This document shows, piece after piece, positions 51,498-60,069 of a stretch of 60,115 bases of DNA. The position numbers and the translations under genes are program-made. The stretch is taken from the NCBI RefSeq assembly GCF_001556045.1, contig NZ_LSIC01000172.1, positions 1 to 60,115 on the forward strand, given 5' to 3'. This DNA is from Bradyrhizobium sp. CCH5-F6 (GTDB lineage: Bacteria > Pseudomonadota > Alphaproteobacteria > Rhizobiales > Xanthobacteraceae). Every line of letters begins with the position of its first letter. The stretch's first letter is position 1. Below the pieces are notes generated by a model, which was given only the letters and a program-made list of their open reading frames with translations, was not told where the DNA came from and did no database searches.

Positions 51498-52398
51498 CAT
51501 CGATAAGCTCAAAGCCACCGTCCCGTGCCCAGCGCTTCTCGAAACGAATGGGTGGAAGGTCGATCTGCGGGAGAGTACGCCAAAAGCTATCAAATATCGG
51601 CGCGGTGAAGGCGAAATCATCATAGTCGTCCATCAAGGAAGAGGGTGGTTTGACCCGACTTCGGAAGCCAAGGGCGACGTGTTTTCTCTTGCCCAGCGTC
51701 TCGGCTCGCCGGACTTCGCTTCCGCTGCAAAGGCAGTTGCTGAGCTGGTCGGCTTTGAGCCATCAGCTCCGGCCTGGCAGCGAAAGTCGAAACAATATTC
51801 GCCCGAGGCCATCACCAGTCGATGGTCGGATCGCGCGCTCCCGCGACCGGGCTCTCCGGCGTGGTCCTATTTGACCCTCACTCGAGCCATCCCCGAAGCG
51901 ATTGTGTCAGCAGCAGTCGCTGCCGGCCGACTCCGTGAAGGCCCTATGGGATCCATTTGGGCGGGGCATTTCGACGCCTCCGGCATTGTTGTGGGCTGGG
52001 AGGAGCGCGGTCCAAATTGGCGTGGGTTCGCACGCGGTGGCGCGAAAGCGCTTTTCTCAATTGGAAGTGACAAGGCGCTTCGCCTTTGCGTCACCGAAGC
52101 GGCTATCGACGCGATGAGCCTTGCGGCTTTGGAAGAACACCGAGCCGATAGCACCTACGCCAGCACGGGGGGCGGTTGGGCGCCATCGACGGAAAGCCAG
52201 ATCAGAGCATTCGCCTCCCGACCGGGCGCACAGATCGTCGCGGCTTCGGATGGCAACGACCAGGGGGATACTTATGCGGAGCGCCTCCGGCACATCGCAG
52301 CCGAAGCGGGGGCGCAATATCTCCGGCTCTGGCCGGAGGCCGAGGACTGGAATGAGTACATTCAGCAATCGCGCGCTGGGCAGACGTCGAACGATTGA
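51484..52398 (+). CDS. TOPRIM/DUF3991 primase-like protein (copy 1)
   Basis: Encodes 304 aa. The N-terminal zinc-finger-less DUF3991-type region has GWFDPTSEAKGDVFSLAQRLG. The TOPRIM-like C-terminal domain has LRLCVTEAAIDAMSLAAL (the Glu of TOPRIM), TGGGW and AASDGNDQGDTYAERL (the DxD-like motif as DGND). Such proteins are common on rhizobial plasmids and are presumed to help DNA processing during transfer or replication. A clear paralogue lies at 59179-60069. Confidence 0.85.
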   Translation: MPRYDIDKLKATVPCPALLETNGWKVDLRESTPKAIKYRRGEGEIIIVVHQGRGWFDPTSEAKGDVFSLAQRLGSPDFASAAKAVAELVGFEPSAPAWQRKSKQYSPEAITSRWSDRALPRPGSPAWSYLTLTRAIPEAIVSAAVAAGRLREGPMGSIWAGHFDASGIVVGWEERGPNWRGFARGGAKALFSIGSDKALRLCVTEAAIDAMSLAALEEHRADSTYASTGGGWAPSTESQIRAFASRPGAQIVAASDGNDQGDTYAERLRHIAAEAGAQYLRLWPEAEDWNEYIQQSRAGQTSND

Positions 52399-52650
52399 AT
52401 CAAGCTCTCGTGACGACTCGGTGCCATGAGGCGACTAGGATACCAATTCCGAAGTGTGAAGACGGATTGGGAAGATGCGAAAACCGGACATCTGTCGGGA
52501 GTGCGATCGCCGCGGCTCTCGATCGAGTCGAGGAACTGCGGCGTCATTGCGATCGGCCGCCTCGTGTCAGGGTCTTGACCATTTACGGTGACGGCTCTAG
52601 CGGCCTCACTATCCATGCCCCGGCCCAGAGCGAGAGCGCCCCGCGCCGGA

Positions 52651-53565
52651 TCACGCCGTCGCAGAACTCTCGCGAACAAGGAGTCCCACTCTTTGGGCGC
52701 GATCGAGCAGATTCTTCACCGAGGACGGCGACCATTTGGAGCCGCCGCGCGGGGTCCGCTCATGTAGGCGCTCGAGCTGTACGGCGATATCGCGTACCGA
52801 ATGTTCCGGGTTGGATGCCGCGATGCCGGCGACCAAGGTCATCAGCCGATCTTCCGGGAGGCGGGGAGGGGACTTCTTCAGCAAGCTCGCATCGGCGAGA
52901 TGTTCCCTGACGAGCCATCGGACCGCCCGGCGCAATCGAGCCTCGGTCCACCGTGCTCCCTTCTGGTTCAGTACGCGGACGATATCGTCCCATGGATGGT
53001 CGGGACGCATCCGCCGAACCGTAGGAAGCCAGTCGTTCATCGTGGCCTGGACGCTCGTGCCATAGGCCGCCTGCCTAGCTGCGGCAGTTTTCGCCAGCGC
53101 GTCCGGCCGACGATCTCGCATGCCGGGATTACCTGGCAGCTTTCCCTTTTCTCGGGCGGCCGCGATCCCGGCCTTGGTGCGTTCGGAGATCAGTGCGCGT
53201 TCGAGCTGGGCGACGGCGCCGAGAACCTGAAGCGAAAACATGCCCTGCGGCGTGGAGGTGTCGATCGGGTCGCGCAGAGAGCGGAAATGTGCGCCTTTGG
53301 CGCTGAGATCCTCGATTACATCGAGAAGGTGGCTGACGGAACGGGCGAGGCGATCAAGCCGAACGACTACAAGTGTGTCGCCGGCGGCAATCTCGCGGAG
53401 GAGTTTCGTGAGGGCAGGGCGGGCGCGAGAGGCACCGGAACCATGCTCGCGTACGATGGTGTCGCAGCCGACAGCTCGCAACTCGATTTCTTGCGCTTCG
53501 GTGGCCTGTTCGTCGGTCGAAACGCGAGCGTAGCCGATTAATCTGCGTTGGTGCGACTTGCTCAT
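52651..53565 (-). CDS. Serine recombinase (resolvase/invertase family)
   Basis: Encodes 304 aa from the ATG at 53565. The catalytic domain has GYARVSTDEQ with nucleophile Ser16, LVVVRLDRLARS, LGAVAQLERALISERTKAGIAAAREKG. The C-terminal half (about 190-304) is longer than in Tn3-type resolvases and contains WTEARLRRAVRWLVREHL and SVKNLLDRAQRVG, possibly extra HTH units. Such enzymes resolve plasmid multimers or move elements. No IS ends were identified around it. Confidence 0.9.
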   Translation of the reverse strand: MSKSHQRRLIGYARVSTDEQATEAQEIELRAVGCDTIVREHGSGASRARPALTKLLREIAAGDTLVVVRLDRLARSVSHLLDVIEDLSAKGAHFRSLRDPIDTSTPQGMFSLQVLGAVAQLERALISERTKAGIAAAREKGKLPGNPGMRDRRPDALAKTAAARQAAYGTSVQATMNDWLPTVRRMRPDHPWDDIVRVLNQKGARWTEARLRRAVRWLVREHLADASLLKKSPPRLPEDRLMTLVAGIAASNPEHSVRDIAVQLERLHERTPRGGSKWSPSSVKNLLDRAQRVGLLVRESSATA

Positions 53566-53742
53566 ACCAACTGTCCCGTTATCTCTCGACGGGCCGACCT
53601 GTCGATAGCGACGACATAGGCCGTGGATTGGTCGATGAAATCGCGAAATATCGACATGTCGCCCCAAAAAATTTCATTCGTGCCGCACGCGGCCACCTTG
53701 GCAGGGATGCGGCCTTCCAAAATTCGGCGCGGCCAGCCGTTG

Positions 53743-53781
53743 TTGCGTTGATAGCATGATGTTATATTGCAATCAACGCAA
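53743..53781 (+). promoter_or_regulatory. Promoter and inverted-repeat operator of the fitAB-like module
   Basis: TTGCGTTGAT (53743-53752) and ATCAACGCAA (53772-53781) form a perfect 10-bp inverted repeat. TTGTTG (53740-53745), 17 bases, and TATATT (53763-53768) make a promoter whose -10 lies between the arms. The antitoxin ATG is 23 bases downstream. FitAB/VapBC complexes bind such repeats to autoregulate. Confidence 0.75.
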
Positions 53782-53803
53782 GCAGAACTGGAGCCACGAA
53801 GCA

Positions 53804-54061
53804 ATGGCATCTATTACAATCCGAAACGTTCCAGAGGAGGTGCATCGCGCGATCCGGGTGCGAGCCGCGATGCACGGCCGCAGCGCTGAAGCTGAGATCC
53901 GTAGCATCCTCGAACAAGCCGCCAAGCCCGAAGGGCGACTGAAGCTCGGTTCTCTGCTGGCCTCCATTGCTCGCGAAGCGGGGGGGTTGAGCGACGCCGA
54001 GGCGGAGGGGTTCAACCAGCTTCGCGACAGAACACCGGCCGAGCCGATGAGCTTTGAATGA
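53804..54061 (+). CDS. FitA/VapB-like ribbon-helix-helix antitoxin
   Basis: Encodes 85 aa: MASITIRNVPEEVHRAIRVR followed by AMHGRSAEAEIRSILEQA, the ribbon-helix-helix DNA-binding fold of FitA/VapB. The C-terminal part would block the toxin. The ATG at 53804 has GGAG 10 bases upstream. Ends with ATGA overlap on the toxin gene. Confidence 0.9.
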   Translation: MASITIRNVPEEVHRAIRVRAAMHGRSAEAEIRSILEQAAKPEGRLKLGSLLASIAREAGGLSDAEAEGFNQLRDRTPAEPMSFE

Positions 54062-54483
54062 TCGTTCTCGATACCAATGTAATTTCCGAGCTGTGGAAGG
54101 CCGAGCCAGATCCTAACGTGCTGTCCTGGATCGATGCGCAGATGGTTGAAACCCTCTATCTGTCCACGATTACGATAGCCGAGATTCGTTTTGGCCTGGC
54201 GGCAATGCCGGAAGGCAAGCGGCGTACGATCTACCGGGATCGCCTCGAGAAGGAGGTCTTGCCAGCTTTCTCAGGTCGCATCTTGTCCTTTGATCTCGAA
54301 GCCTCGCGCGCGTACGCTGAGTTGATGGCGCGGGCAAAGGAAGCTGGTAAAGCCATCGGCAAAGCGGACGGCTACATCGCTGCCACAGCGGTCGCGCACG
54401 CCTTGATGGTCGCTACACGCGACATCAGTCCGTTCGTGGCTGCTGGTCTTAACGTTATCAATCCTTGGGACCCGACGCGATGA
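54058..54483 (+). CDS. FitB/VapC-like PIN-domain toxin
   Basis: Encodes 141 aa: MIVLDTNVISELW with Asp5, TIAEIRFGLA with Glu42, KADGYIAATA with Asp104 and TRDISPF with Asp122, the full PIN-domain acidic set. PIN toxins cleave RNA. Full length, apparently intact, coupled to the antitoxin. Confidence 0.92.
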   Translation: MIVLDTNVISELWKAEPDPNVLSWIDAQMVETLYLSTITIAEIRFGLAAMPEGKRRTIYRDRLEKEVLPAFSGRILSFDLEASRAYAELMARAKEAGKAIGKADGYIAATAVAHALMVATRDISPFVAAGLNVINPWDPTR

Positions 54484-54879
54484 TGGCGCTCGGACCAGGC
54501 CGGCGCGTAGCACATCGGTCGATCGACGCTGATTGGCCAGCATCTCGGGCGAATGTGGGTGCCTGTGTCGGGCTTTTGCGCTGATCCATTGGCCGGAGTT
54601 CCGCATTTTTCCTTCCCGGAAGCCGGTCTGTTCAAATGCAGAAGTTACTAGCAAACGATCGTTTGTAAACGTCCCTAGGGGACTTTCAGTGCGTTCGACC
54701 GCGAGAAAAGTCCCACGAAATCAGCATCTTTCGCCGCTCTAGTGTTCGCTTGCGACCAGCCTGTTCAATCACGGCGGCAGTTCGACACTCTATTGTACGC
54801 GCGCGCGAGAAAGATAGGTGTATGACGGAAGCAAAAGGCATGATAGCTTCCGTATAAGGAATAAAATAGCGAAATACCA
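54484..54879. other. Gene-free region with palindromes
   Basis: No gene seen in 396 bases. It holds the perfect 14-bp palindrome CAAACGATCGTTTG (54652-54665), which resembles an operator for a dimeric repressor, and nearby GTCCC-TAG-GGGAC (54671-54683). Base composition becomes AT-richer toward 54850, where the promoter of the next gene probably lies. Confidence 0.45.
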
Positions 54880-55986
54880 ATGAGTTATGATATCGGCGAT
54901 TTGGCTATCCAGAGCCTGCTTCCGGCCCTCGTGCGAGCCGAGGATCAGTTGGCTCGCCTTGACGAAATTGTGCACCGGAGCACGGTCGGGGCAGGGGTCG
55001 TCCAGCGCGGGCATTTCTTCGACTCTGCCGCCAGCATGTGGATCTCGGGTCAGCTTGTTCACGTCGAGGACCTGGTTCTCCACGACGCCAATATGGACAT
55101 TCGAACTCCCACTCATGAGCTTACGCTTGCCCACGCGATATTGCGTGCTCGGCGGCGGATTGCCGGAGCGGACCCGGATTGGGCGCTCAGCGAGGCAGGG
55201 ATCGCGACCCTGGCCGGCGTCGCGCCGATCGCATCTCCTCTCGATGAGGATGCCCACCGCGAGGTGGAGATCGAGATGCACGATGATGACGATCAGCTTG
55301 CCAGCGAGTTCGCGGCCATTGATGCCATCCTCGACCGTTCACGGCGCGTCATCGATGGGCTTGAAGCGGAAAGGTCGGCTGCCCCTGTGGTCCGATCGTC
55401 ACTCGTCGTCGGCGACCTTGTGATCCGGGATTCGGATTGGGATGAGCAGGAGCGACTGACGGAATTCAGGAAGGTCATGAAGCAGGTCGAGATGTTGCCG
55501 CCGGCGCTCGCGGCGGCTGTTCTCTTCGATGCCTGGGAAACGCTTGAGCCGATACAGCGGCAGCACGGCCTGGGAGGTCAGCTCGTGAGCGCCTATCTCC
55601 GGGCGCGGCGCAAGGTCACGTCGCATGTTCCGACCTTCAACATCGGATTGAAGGCCGTGCCGCGAGAGCGACGGCGCGCCCACGCCCGATCGACGCGATT
55701 GTCTGCTTTTCTCGAAGCGATGGCTGCGGCGGCAGACTTCGGGATGAAGGAGGTCTATCGGCTCTCTCAGGCCCGCGATCAGATGGAACGCAAACTGCGC
55801 GGCCGCCGATCCAGCAGCAGCTTGCCTGCCGTCATGGATCTCGTGCTGACCCACCCGATCGTCTCGGCACCGATGATCGCCAAGGCAGCACGGGTAACGA
55901 CGCGGGGTGCCCTGAATTTGATTGGGGAACTTGGCGTGCGGGAAATGACGGGGAGGGGCCGCTATCGGGCCTGGGGCGTCATCTAA
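54880..55986 (+). CDS. RHE_PE00001-family (DUF1612/HTH) protein
   Basis: Encodes 368 aa. The central part carries HELTLAHAILRARRRIAGADPDWALSEAGI and the HDDDDQLASEFAAIDAIL segment, and the end carries LVLTHPIVSAPMIAKAARVTTRGALNLIGELGVREMTGRGRYRAWG, which is an HTH followed by a typical C-terminus. This family is widespread on rhizobial plasmids near the replication region; its function is unknown. It starts at the ATG at 54880 with a weak ribosome site. Confidence 0.85.
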   Translation: MSYDIGDLAIQSLLPALVRAEDQLARLDEIVHRSTVGAGVVQRGHFFDSAASMWISGQLVHVEDLVLHDANMDIRTPTHELTLAHAILRARRRIAGADPDWALSEAGIATLAGVAPIASPLDEDAHREVEIEMHDDDDQLASEFAAIDAILDRSRRVIDGLEAERSAAPVVRSSLVVGDLVIRDSDWDEQERLTEFRKVMKQVEMLPPALAAAVLFDAWETLEPIQRQHGLGGQLVSAYLRARRKVTSHVPTFNIGLKAVPRERRRAHARSTRLSAFLEAMAAAADFGMKEVYRLSQARDQMERKLRGRRSSSSLPAVMDLVLTHPIVSAPMIAKAARVTTRGALNLIGELGVREMTGRGRYRAWGVI

Positions 55987-56138
55987 ATGGAGGAGGTCGT
56001 TGGAGGCACGGCTGGGGCGCCGTTGTTCCGGTGACTTTCATATAATTCACTTATTTCATATGTTGCATTTAAGCGTCGTTAAAGGACTTCTGGGTCTGCT
56101 GGGCTTTGACGCATCTTTTTCAAGCGCGTGGGCGAACG

Positions 56139-56519
56139 TCAGGGGCTGAAGATCCGGTCGATGGCGGCACCATCGACGCCACCCATCTGGGTCGCAGGTC
56201 CGGCCTTTATCTCGAGGCGAGAGTCGGCCGTGACGATGAAATCGACCAACACATGATCGCCTGGAGACGAAGCCTCGACCGCCGACCTGATCACCTTGCG
56301 CAGCACACGCCCGAGTTCGGTCGACCGGACCGCGTGACCGTCCTTGAGCAGCGGTACGCGAAGCGCACATTGAATCCTGCGTTGAACGTTGCTTCGGATC
56401 AGCTCCCGCGTCGCCCGTGACTTCGCGAAGTCGCCGAGTGCCTCGATGAGCTCCTTGGCATCAGGCGTGCTCGGTGAGTGCAACGTGAGCAGTTCTACAA
56501 GGCCGGTCTGAACAGTCAT
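56139..56519 (-). CDS. Hypothetical protein
   Basis: Encodes 126 aa from the ATG at 56519 (MTVQTGLVELLTLHS). Upstream in-frame residues look non-coding. The protein is alpha/beta with a helical basic middle (KSRATRELIRSNVQRRIQCALRV) and ends ADSRLEIKAGPATQMGGVDGAAIDRIFSP. No family recognised. It follows the minus-strand AbiE-type genes and could be in their operon. Confidence 0.55.
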   Translation of the reverse strand: MTVQTGLVELLTLHSPSTPDAKELIEALGDFAKSRATRELIRSNVQRRIQCALRVPLLKDGHAVRSTELGRVLRKVIRSAVEASSPGDHVLVDFIVTADSRLEIKAGPATQMGGVDGAAIDRIFSP

Positions 56520-56556
56520 AGCGCTCCTATACCATTTCGAGCGTAAGTCGCCGATG

Positions 56557-56784
56557 TCAGAATCCGTATCGTTCGTCGGCCCATCGCAGCAACACCTTGG
56601 CGTTCTGGTCCGGGAGCCGCACGCGCGCCTCGCGCAACCCTTGGGCGATGGCTTCACCGACCTCCGGTTCGACCCTGTTGCCGTGCGTCATCAGGAAGAA
56701 CCAGGCGAATGGAAGTCGTGCCTCGCGGTCAATCGCCTCGATGCGACCCATCAGCATGTGGACGGACAACTCCGCGGCCGCCAA
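56557..56784 (-). CDS. Small hypothetical protein, start uncertain
   Basis: Encodes 75 aa if it starts at the TTG at 56784. In the same frame, protein-like sequence continues upstream (HEIGFITRPLHLPAEK) to a stop near 56860 without an ATG, so it may be 5'-truncated or use a rare start. The middle (EARLPFAWFFLMTHGNRVEPEVGEAIAQGL) looks genuine. It lies between the AbiEii-like gene and 56139-56519. Function unknown. Confidence 0.4.
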   Translation of the reverse strand: MAAAELSVHMLMGRIEAIDREARLPFAWFFLMTHGNRVEPEVGEAIAQGLREARVRLPDQNAKVLLRWADERYGF

Positions 56785-56884
56785 CTTCTCCGCCGGCAGG
56801 TGCAGCGGGCGGGTGATGAATCCGATCTCGTGCTGATGGATCGAATCGAACTGATGTCCTTACTCCCCAGCGGACAGCCTTGAG

Positions 56885-57922
56885 TTAGCTGTTGACCGTT
56901 TCTTGAAGCGCGGCAATTTTTGCCAGTATGTCGTCGAATGACGGCGGCGTCTGGTCAAACATCATCGGCGCCATCGCCCGGTAATCGGCTCGCAAGTCTT
57001 TGACCCGTGTTGCGTCCGGCATCAGCAGGAGCGTGCCTGGCCGAGCAGTTTCGTAGCTGGCCCAGCCCGAACGGAAGAAGGTGGCTTTGTGCTTTGCCAC
57101 CTGCGCCAGCAGATCGAAGTCGGCCGCAGCGGCATGGCCCTCGTCCGTGTCGAGGAGCATGGCAAGGTCGTAATAGTGCCGCGAGAAATATTGTGGTGTT
57201 GGCGACTCGTCTGGCCGATGCGCTTCCGCATGGAGCGCCGTCGCCTTTTCCCAGAAGGTGCGCCGTGCTGATAGCACGGTCACACTGGTGTCAGGCTTAT
57301 CGAAGAAATCGGGATAGTCGTCGGCCGTATAGGGGCGGATCGTCTTCTCCTCGGTTGGCCAGGGATCGCCGCGCGCGCCGAGTTCGAGCTTCACGTGCGG
57401 CGTGATGTAGGCCATGCCCTCATATTCTGTGGTGAACAGCGCCGTCGGGTAGCGGAAGTTGATGGTCTGCGCGTCGCCGGCATCGATCTCCAACGTCCAC
57501 TCGCGGTTGGCCGGTTCGCCAAGCTGTTCGACGATCGCGGCGCGGAGCGCCGGGAAAAGTCTTTCGGCAATGTGACGCTCGACGTCACCGACCAGGTCGT
57601 CGATCAGCCGGGCCGACTGTTTCCTGCTGATCCCCTCCTTTTCGGGATCGCGCTCGCCGGTATAGCCCAGTTCGGCGCGATCGAACGACAGGTCGATGTC
57701 CTCGGAGAAGCGGCGGATGGCGCCGAACGCCTTCGAGAGCGATGTGCCACCCTTGAAAACGAGGGTCGCCGTCGTCCCTTTCGGCAGACCGAAAAGGCGC
57801 CTCAAGGTCCAGCAGACCCAGAAGTCCTTTTCGATGATCGTGTCGGCGATGCCGCGGCCGGCGCTGGTCTCCCCGAACAGGGCAGCGCGATCATTGGCAG
57901 GGAGACAGGCGACCTTATCCAT
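56885..57922 (-). CDS. AbiEii/AbiGii-type nucleotidyltransferase toxin
   Basis: Encodes 345 aa from the ATG at 57922. The nucleotidyltransferase motif is FKGGTSLSKAFGAIRRFSEDIDLSF: Gly58-Gly59-Thr60-Ser61 and Asp75-x-Asp77. FTTEYEGMAYITPHVKLELG and FWEKATALHAEAH are also typical of AbiEii. Type IV AbiE toxins block cell growth during phage infection by modifying tRNA or related targets. The start overlaps the antitoxin gene by 8 bases. Confidence 0.9.
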   Translation of the reverse strand: MDKVACLPANDRAALFGETSAGRGIADTIIEKDFWVCWTLRRLFGLPKGTTATLVFKGGTSLSKAFGAIRRFSEDIDLSFDRAELGYTGERDPEKEGISRKQSARLIDDLVGDVERHIAERLFPALRAAIVEQLGEPANREWTLEIDAGDAQTINFRYPTALFTTEYEGMAYITPHVKLELGARGDPWPTEEKTIRPYTADDYPDFFDKPDTSVTVLSARRTFWEKATALHAEAHRPDESPTPQYFSRHYYDLAMLLDTDEGHAAAADFDLLAQVAKHKATFFRSGWASYETARPGTLLLMPDATRVKDLRADYRAMAPMMFDQTPPSFDDILAKIAALQETVNS

Positions 57923-58544
57923 CGATATCGACCATCGCCGCGTTGGCGATTGAGACCAGAGTCGGTCGCATCCAGGCGGGCGCCTGAACGGCGGTCGAGG
58001 CCAGCGTCTTCTTATCGGTGGCCGAGAGCCGGTGCGCGGCGACCTGCGCGACGTCGGCAGCACGCACGGGGCCGACATGGCGAAGGGCCTGAACGACGGT
58101 ACCGGCGGGGCTGCCCGGCGCAATCAGATGCTTTGGCGACGCGTGGCGAAGATCGACCACGCGCTTCCCGAGCACGACGCGTCGTGACGGACCATCGGTC
58201 AGATAGGTGCTCTTGGCTGGAATTTGTGTCGAGAGGCCCAGCGCGTTCGCTGCCCGCGCGCCGGAGATCTGGACCTGCGAGCCGGTCTCCCGGGCGAGCG
58301 CTTGGGCGACATCATCGGGAGCGGGCGAGAGCGGACCGAGCTTCGGATGCAGCTTGGGGAAGTCATAGAGCCCACGTGCGAGACGCCGAAGTTGGCCACT
58401 CTTAACCAGCCGGGAAAGGGCTTGGTCGACCGCGGAGCGAGCGGCGACGGTGAGGAAGTCGTTGGGCGTGAAGACGCTGCCGCGTCCGCTCGCGCGGACA
58501 CGCTTCATCATTCTGTCGGGAACAGAAGCGGCTATCATCTTCAT
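57915..58544 (-). CDS. AbiEi-type antitoxin (DUF6088-like)
   Basis: Encodes 209 aa. A winged-helix N-terminus (GRGSVFTPNDFLTVAARSAVDQALSRLVKSGQLRRLARGLYDFPK) is followed by QVSGARAANALGLSTQ-like sequence (QISGARAANALGLSTQIPAK) and YLTDGPSRRVVLGKRVVDLRHA, as in AbiEi/DUF6088 proteins. It would repress its own promoter through the inverted repeat at 58546-58575. ATG 58544 is preferred, but 58511 is possible because the operator abuts the first ATG. Confidence 0.9.
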   Translation of the reverse strand: MKMIAASVPDRMMKRVRASGRGSVFTPNDFLTVAARSAVDQALSRLVKSGQLRRLARGLYDFPKLHPKLGPLSPAPDDVAQALARETGSQVQISGARAANALGLSTQIPAKSTYLTDGPSRRVVLGKRVVDLRHASPKHLIAPGSPAGTVVQALRHVGPVRAADVAQVAAHRLSATDKKTLASTAVQAPAWMRPTLVSIANAAMVDIDG

Positions 58545-58545
58545 G

Positions 58546-58575
58546 TGTCAGAAAATAACGTATCTTTTTCTGACA
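58546..58575 (-). promoter_or_regulatory. Inverted-repeat operator of the AbiE-type module
   Basis: TGTCAGAAAA (58546-58555), a 10-base spacer, and TTTTCTGACA (58566-58575): a perfect 10-bp inverted repeat directly upstream of the antitoxin ATG. AbiEi proteins are known to bind inverted repeats in their promoter. Confidence 0.75.
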
Positions 58576-59178
58576 TTCAAGGCGTCACGCTTTGAGCGCC
58601 ACGTGCCCATGTTGGGCGCCCGATATTTACTATGACGATAAAGGCATGTGCGATGCCGTGGCGGAACGCCGGTTTTGCCCCAGCGTCAGACAGGGGGCCC
58701 GCTGCAGGTTCCTCGTTGATGCAGCGATCCCGGCGTCCTTTTTCGGTCCGAGCCCGACCGGCACGGTGTCGCCGCGTCGAGCGCCGACCAATGCGGCTCT
58801 CCCGACCCGCCGTACCCAGCTCGCACAGATCTTCATGATGCCCGTCAAGCTCTTCCGTTCGGACGACGGTTACGGCGTTCTGCAGGCGCGGAGTTCGATG
58901 ACGGCGAAGTCGAGACCCTCGCCGAATACGACCCGTTCGACGGCAGACCGGCTCATTGAGCCGGCTCTTTTCCTTCCGGAGGTGTCGCTTGCGAGCGGCA
59001 GGCGGCAAGGGAAGCTGCGCCGCGGCCGGCCGGCTGGGCTCGGCGCACTGCTTTTTTCGTCAGTTGCCGGCCGCGCCCTTGTCCCCTTTGCTCTTCGCGG
59101 TGTCCGGACAGGGCTCCGCGAGATGCGGGGAAAGGAAAAGGCAAGGAAAGGCGGACGCGAGGGCGTGCCGGCAAGGCT
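58576..59178. other. Degraded coding remnants, no intact gene
   Basis: Three overlapping frames show fragments but no whole gene. KLFRSDDGYGVLQA (about 58845-58890) in one frame and FDDGEVETLAEYDPFDGRPAH (ending near 58950) in the next look like the end of one protein split by a frameshift. The following stretch is GC-rich and repetitive up to the TOPRIM gene. Confidence 0.35.
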
Positions 59179-60069
59179 ATGGAAAAGAGTGAACTGGAAG
59201 AACTACGGGACCGCGTAAATTGCGCCGCCGTCCTGGAGAAGGCCGGCTTTGCGATCGACCTGAAGGAGAGCACGCGAAAGGCGGTCAAATATCGCCGCGG
59301 CGGCCAGATCGTCATTGTCATCCACGAGGGCAGGGGATGGTTTGACCCTTTGAGCGATGCCAAGGGCGATGTGTTCAGCCTGGTCGAGCATATCGACCGC
59401 GTGCCCTTCGTCGAGGTTCTCGAGCGCGTCGCGTCACTGGTCGGCTTCGTGCCGAAGGAGCCCGTCTGGACGCGGCCCGCGCGTGAGCCCGAGTCGGTCG
59501 CTTCTATCCCCGACCGATGGTCAAAGCGCCGGAAGCCATGGCCGGGATCGCTGACCTGGCGTTATCTCAATGATGCACGCTCCCTTTCGGAGGCCGTCAT
59601 CCGCACCGCGACCAGACATGACCTTGTGCGAGAAGGTCCGCGTGGCAGCATGTGGGCCGCGCATAGGGACGTCGCCGGCGTTGTCACCGGCTGGGAGGAA
59701 CGCGGTCCCGAATGGCGTGGCTTCGCAACCGGCGGCGCGAAAGTGCTCTTCCGTTTCGGTCCCGCTCATGCCTTGCGCCTCTGCGTCACCGAAGCCGCGA
59801 TCGACGCGTTGAGCCTCGCCGCTCTGGAGCGCATGCGCATCGACAGTGTCTATCTCAGCACTGGCGGAGGCTGGGCGCCGGCGACGGACGCGGCGATTCG
59901 CGCGCTCGCGGCGCGCGAGGGCGCGCTGCTGGTTGCGGCGACCGACAACAACGCGCAGGGCGAGGCCTACGCGGATCGTCTGTCGCGGATCGCGTGCGAA
60001 GTCTCGTGCGATTTCGAACGCCTCCGATCGACGGAGGTCGACTGGAACGCCGAGCTGAAGGGCCCCTGA
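59179..60069 (+). CDS. TOPRIM/DUF3991 primase-like protein (copy 2)
   Basis: Encodes 296 aa, paralogous to 51484-52398 along its whole length: GRGWFDPLSDAKGDVFSL, LRLCVTEAAIDALSLAAL, YLSTGGGWAPATDAAI and AATDNNAQGEAYADRL align directly. The DGND of copy 1 is DNNA here, so the acidic metal residues differ slightly. Presumed DNA-processing protein. The gene ends 46 bases before the window edge; nothing else is seen there. Confidence 0.85.
   Translation: MEKSELEELRDRVNCAAVLEKAGFAIDLKESTRKAVKYRRGGQIVIVIHEGRGWFDPLSDAKGDVFSLVEHIDRVPFVEVLERVASLVGFVPKEPVWTRPAREPESVASIPDRWSKRRKPWPGSLTWRYLNDARSLSEAVIRTATRHDLVREGPRGSMWAAHRDVAGVVTGWEERGPEWRGFATGGAKVLFRFGPAHALRLCVTEAAIDALSLAALERMRIDSVYLSTGGGWAPATDAAIRALAAREGALLVAATDNNAQGEAYADRLSRIACEVSCDFERLRSTEVDWNAELKGP

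Noticed and set aside
53562..53810. 82-aa minus-strand ORF between the recombinase and fitA
   Set aside because: It runs through the fitAB promoter; part of it (EIFWGDMSIFRDFIDQS) looks protein-like and might be a gene remnant, but there is no start or family support.
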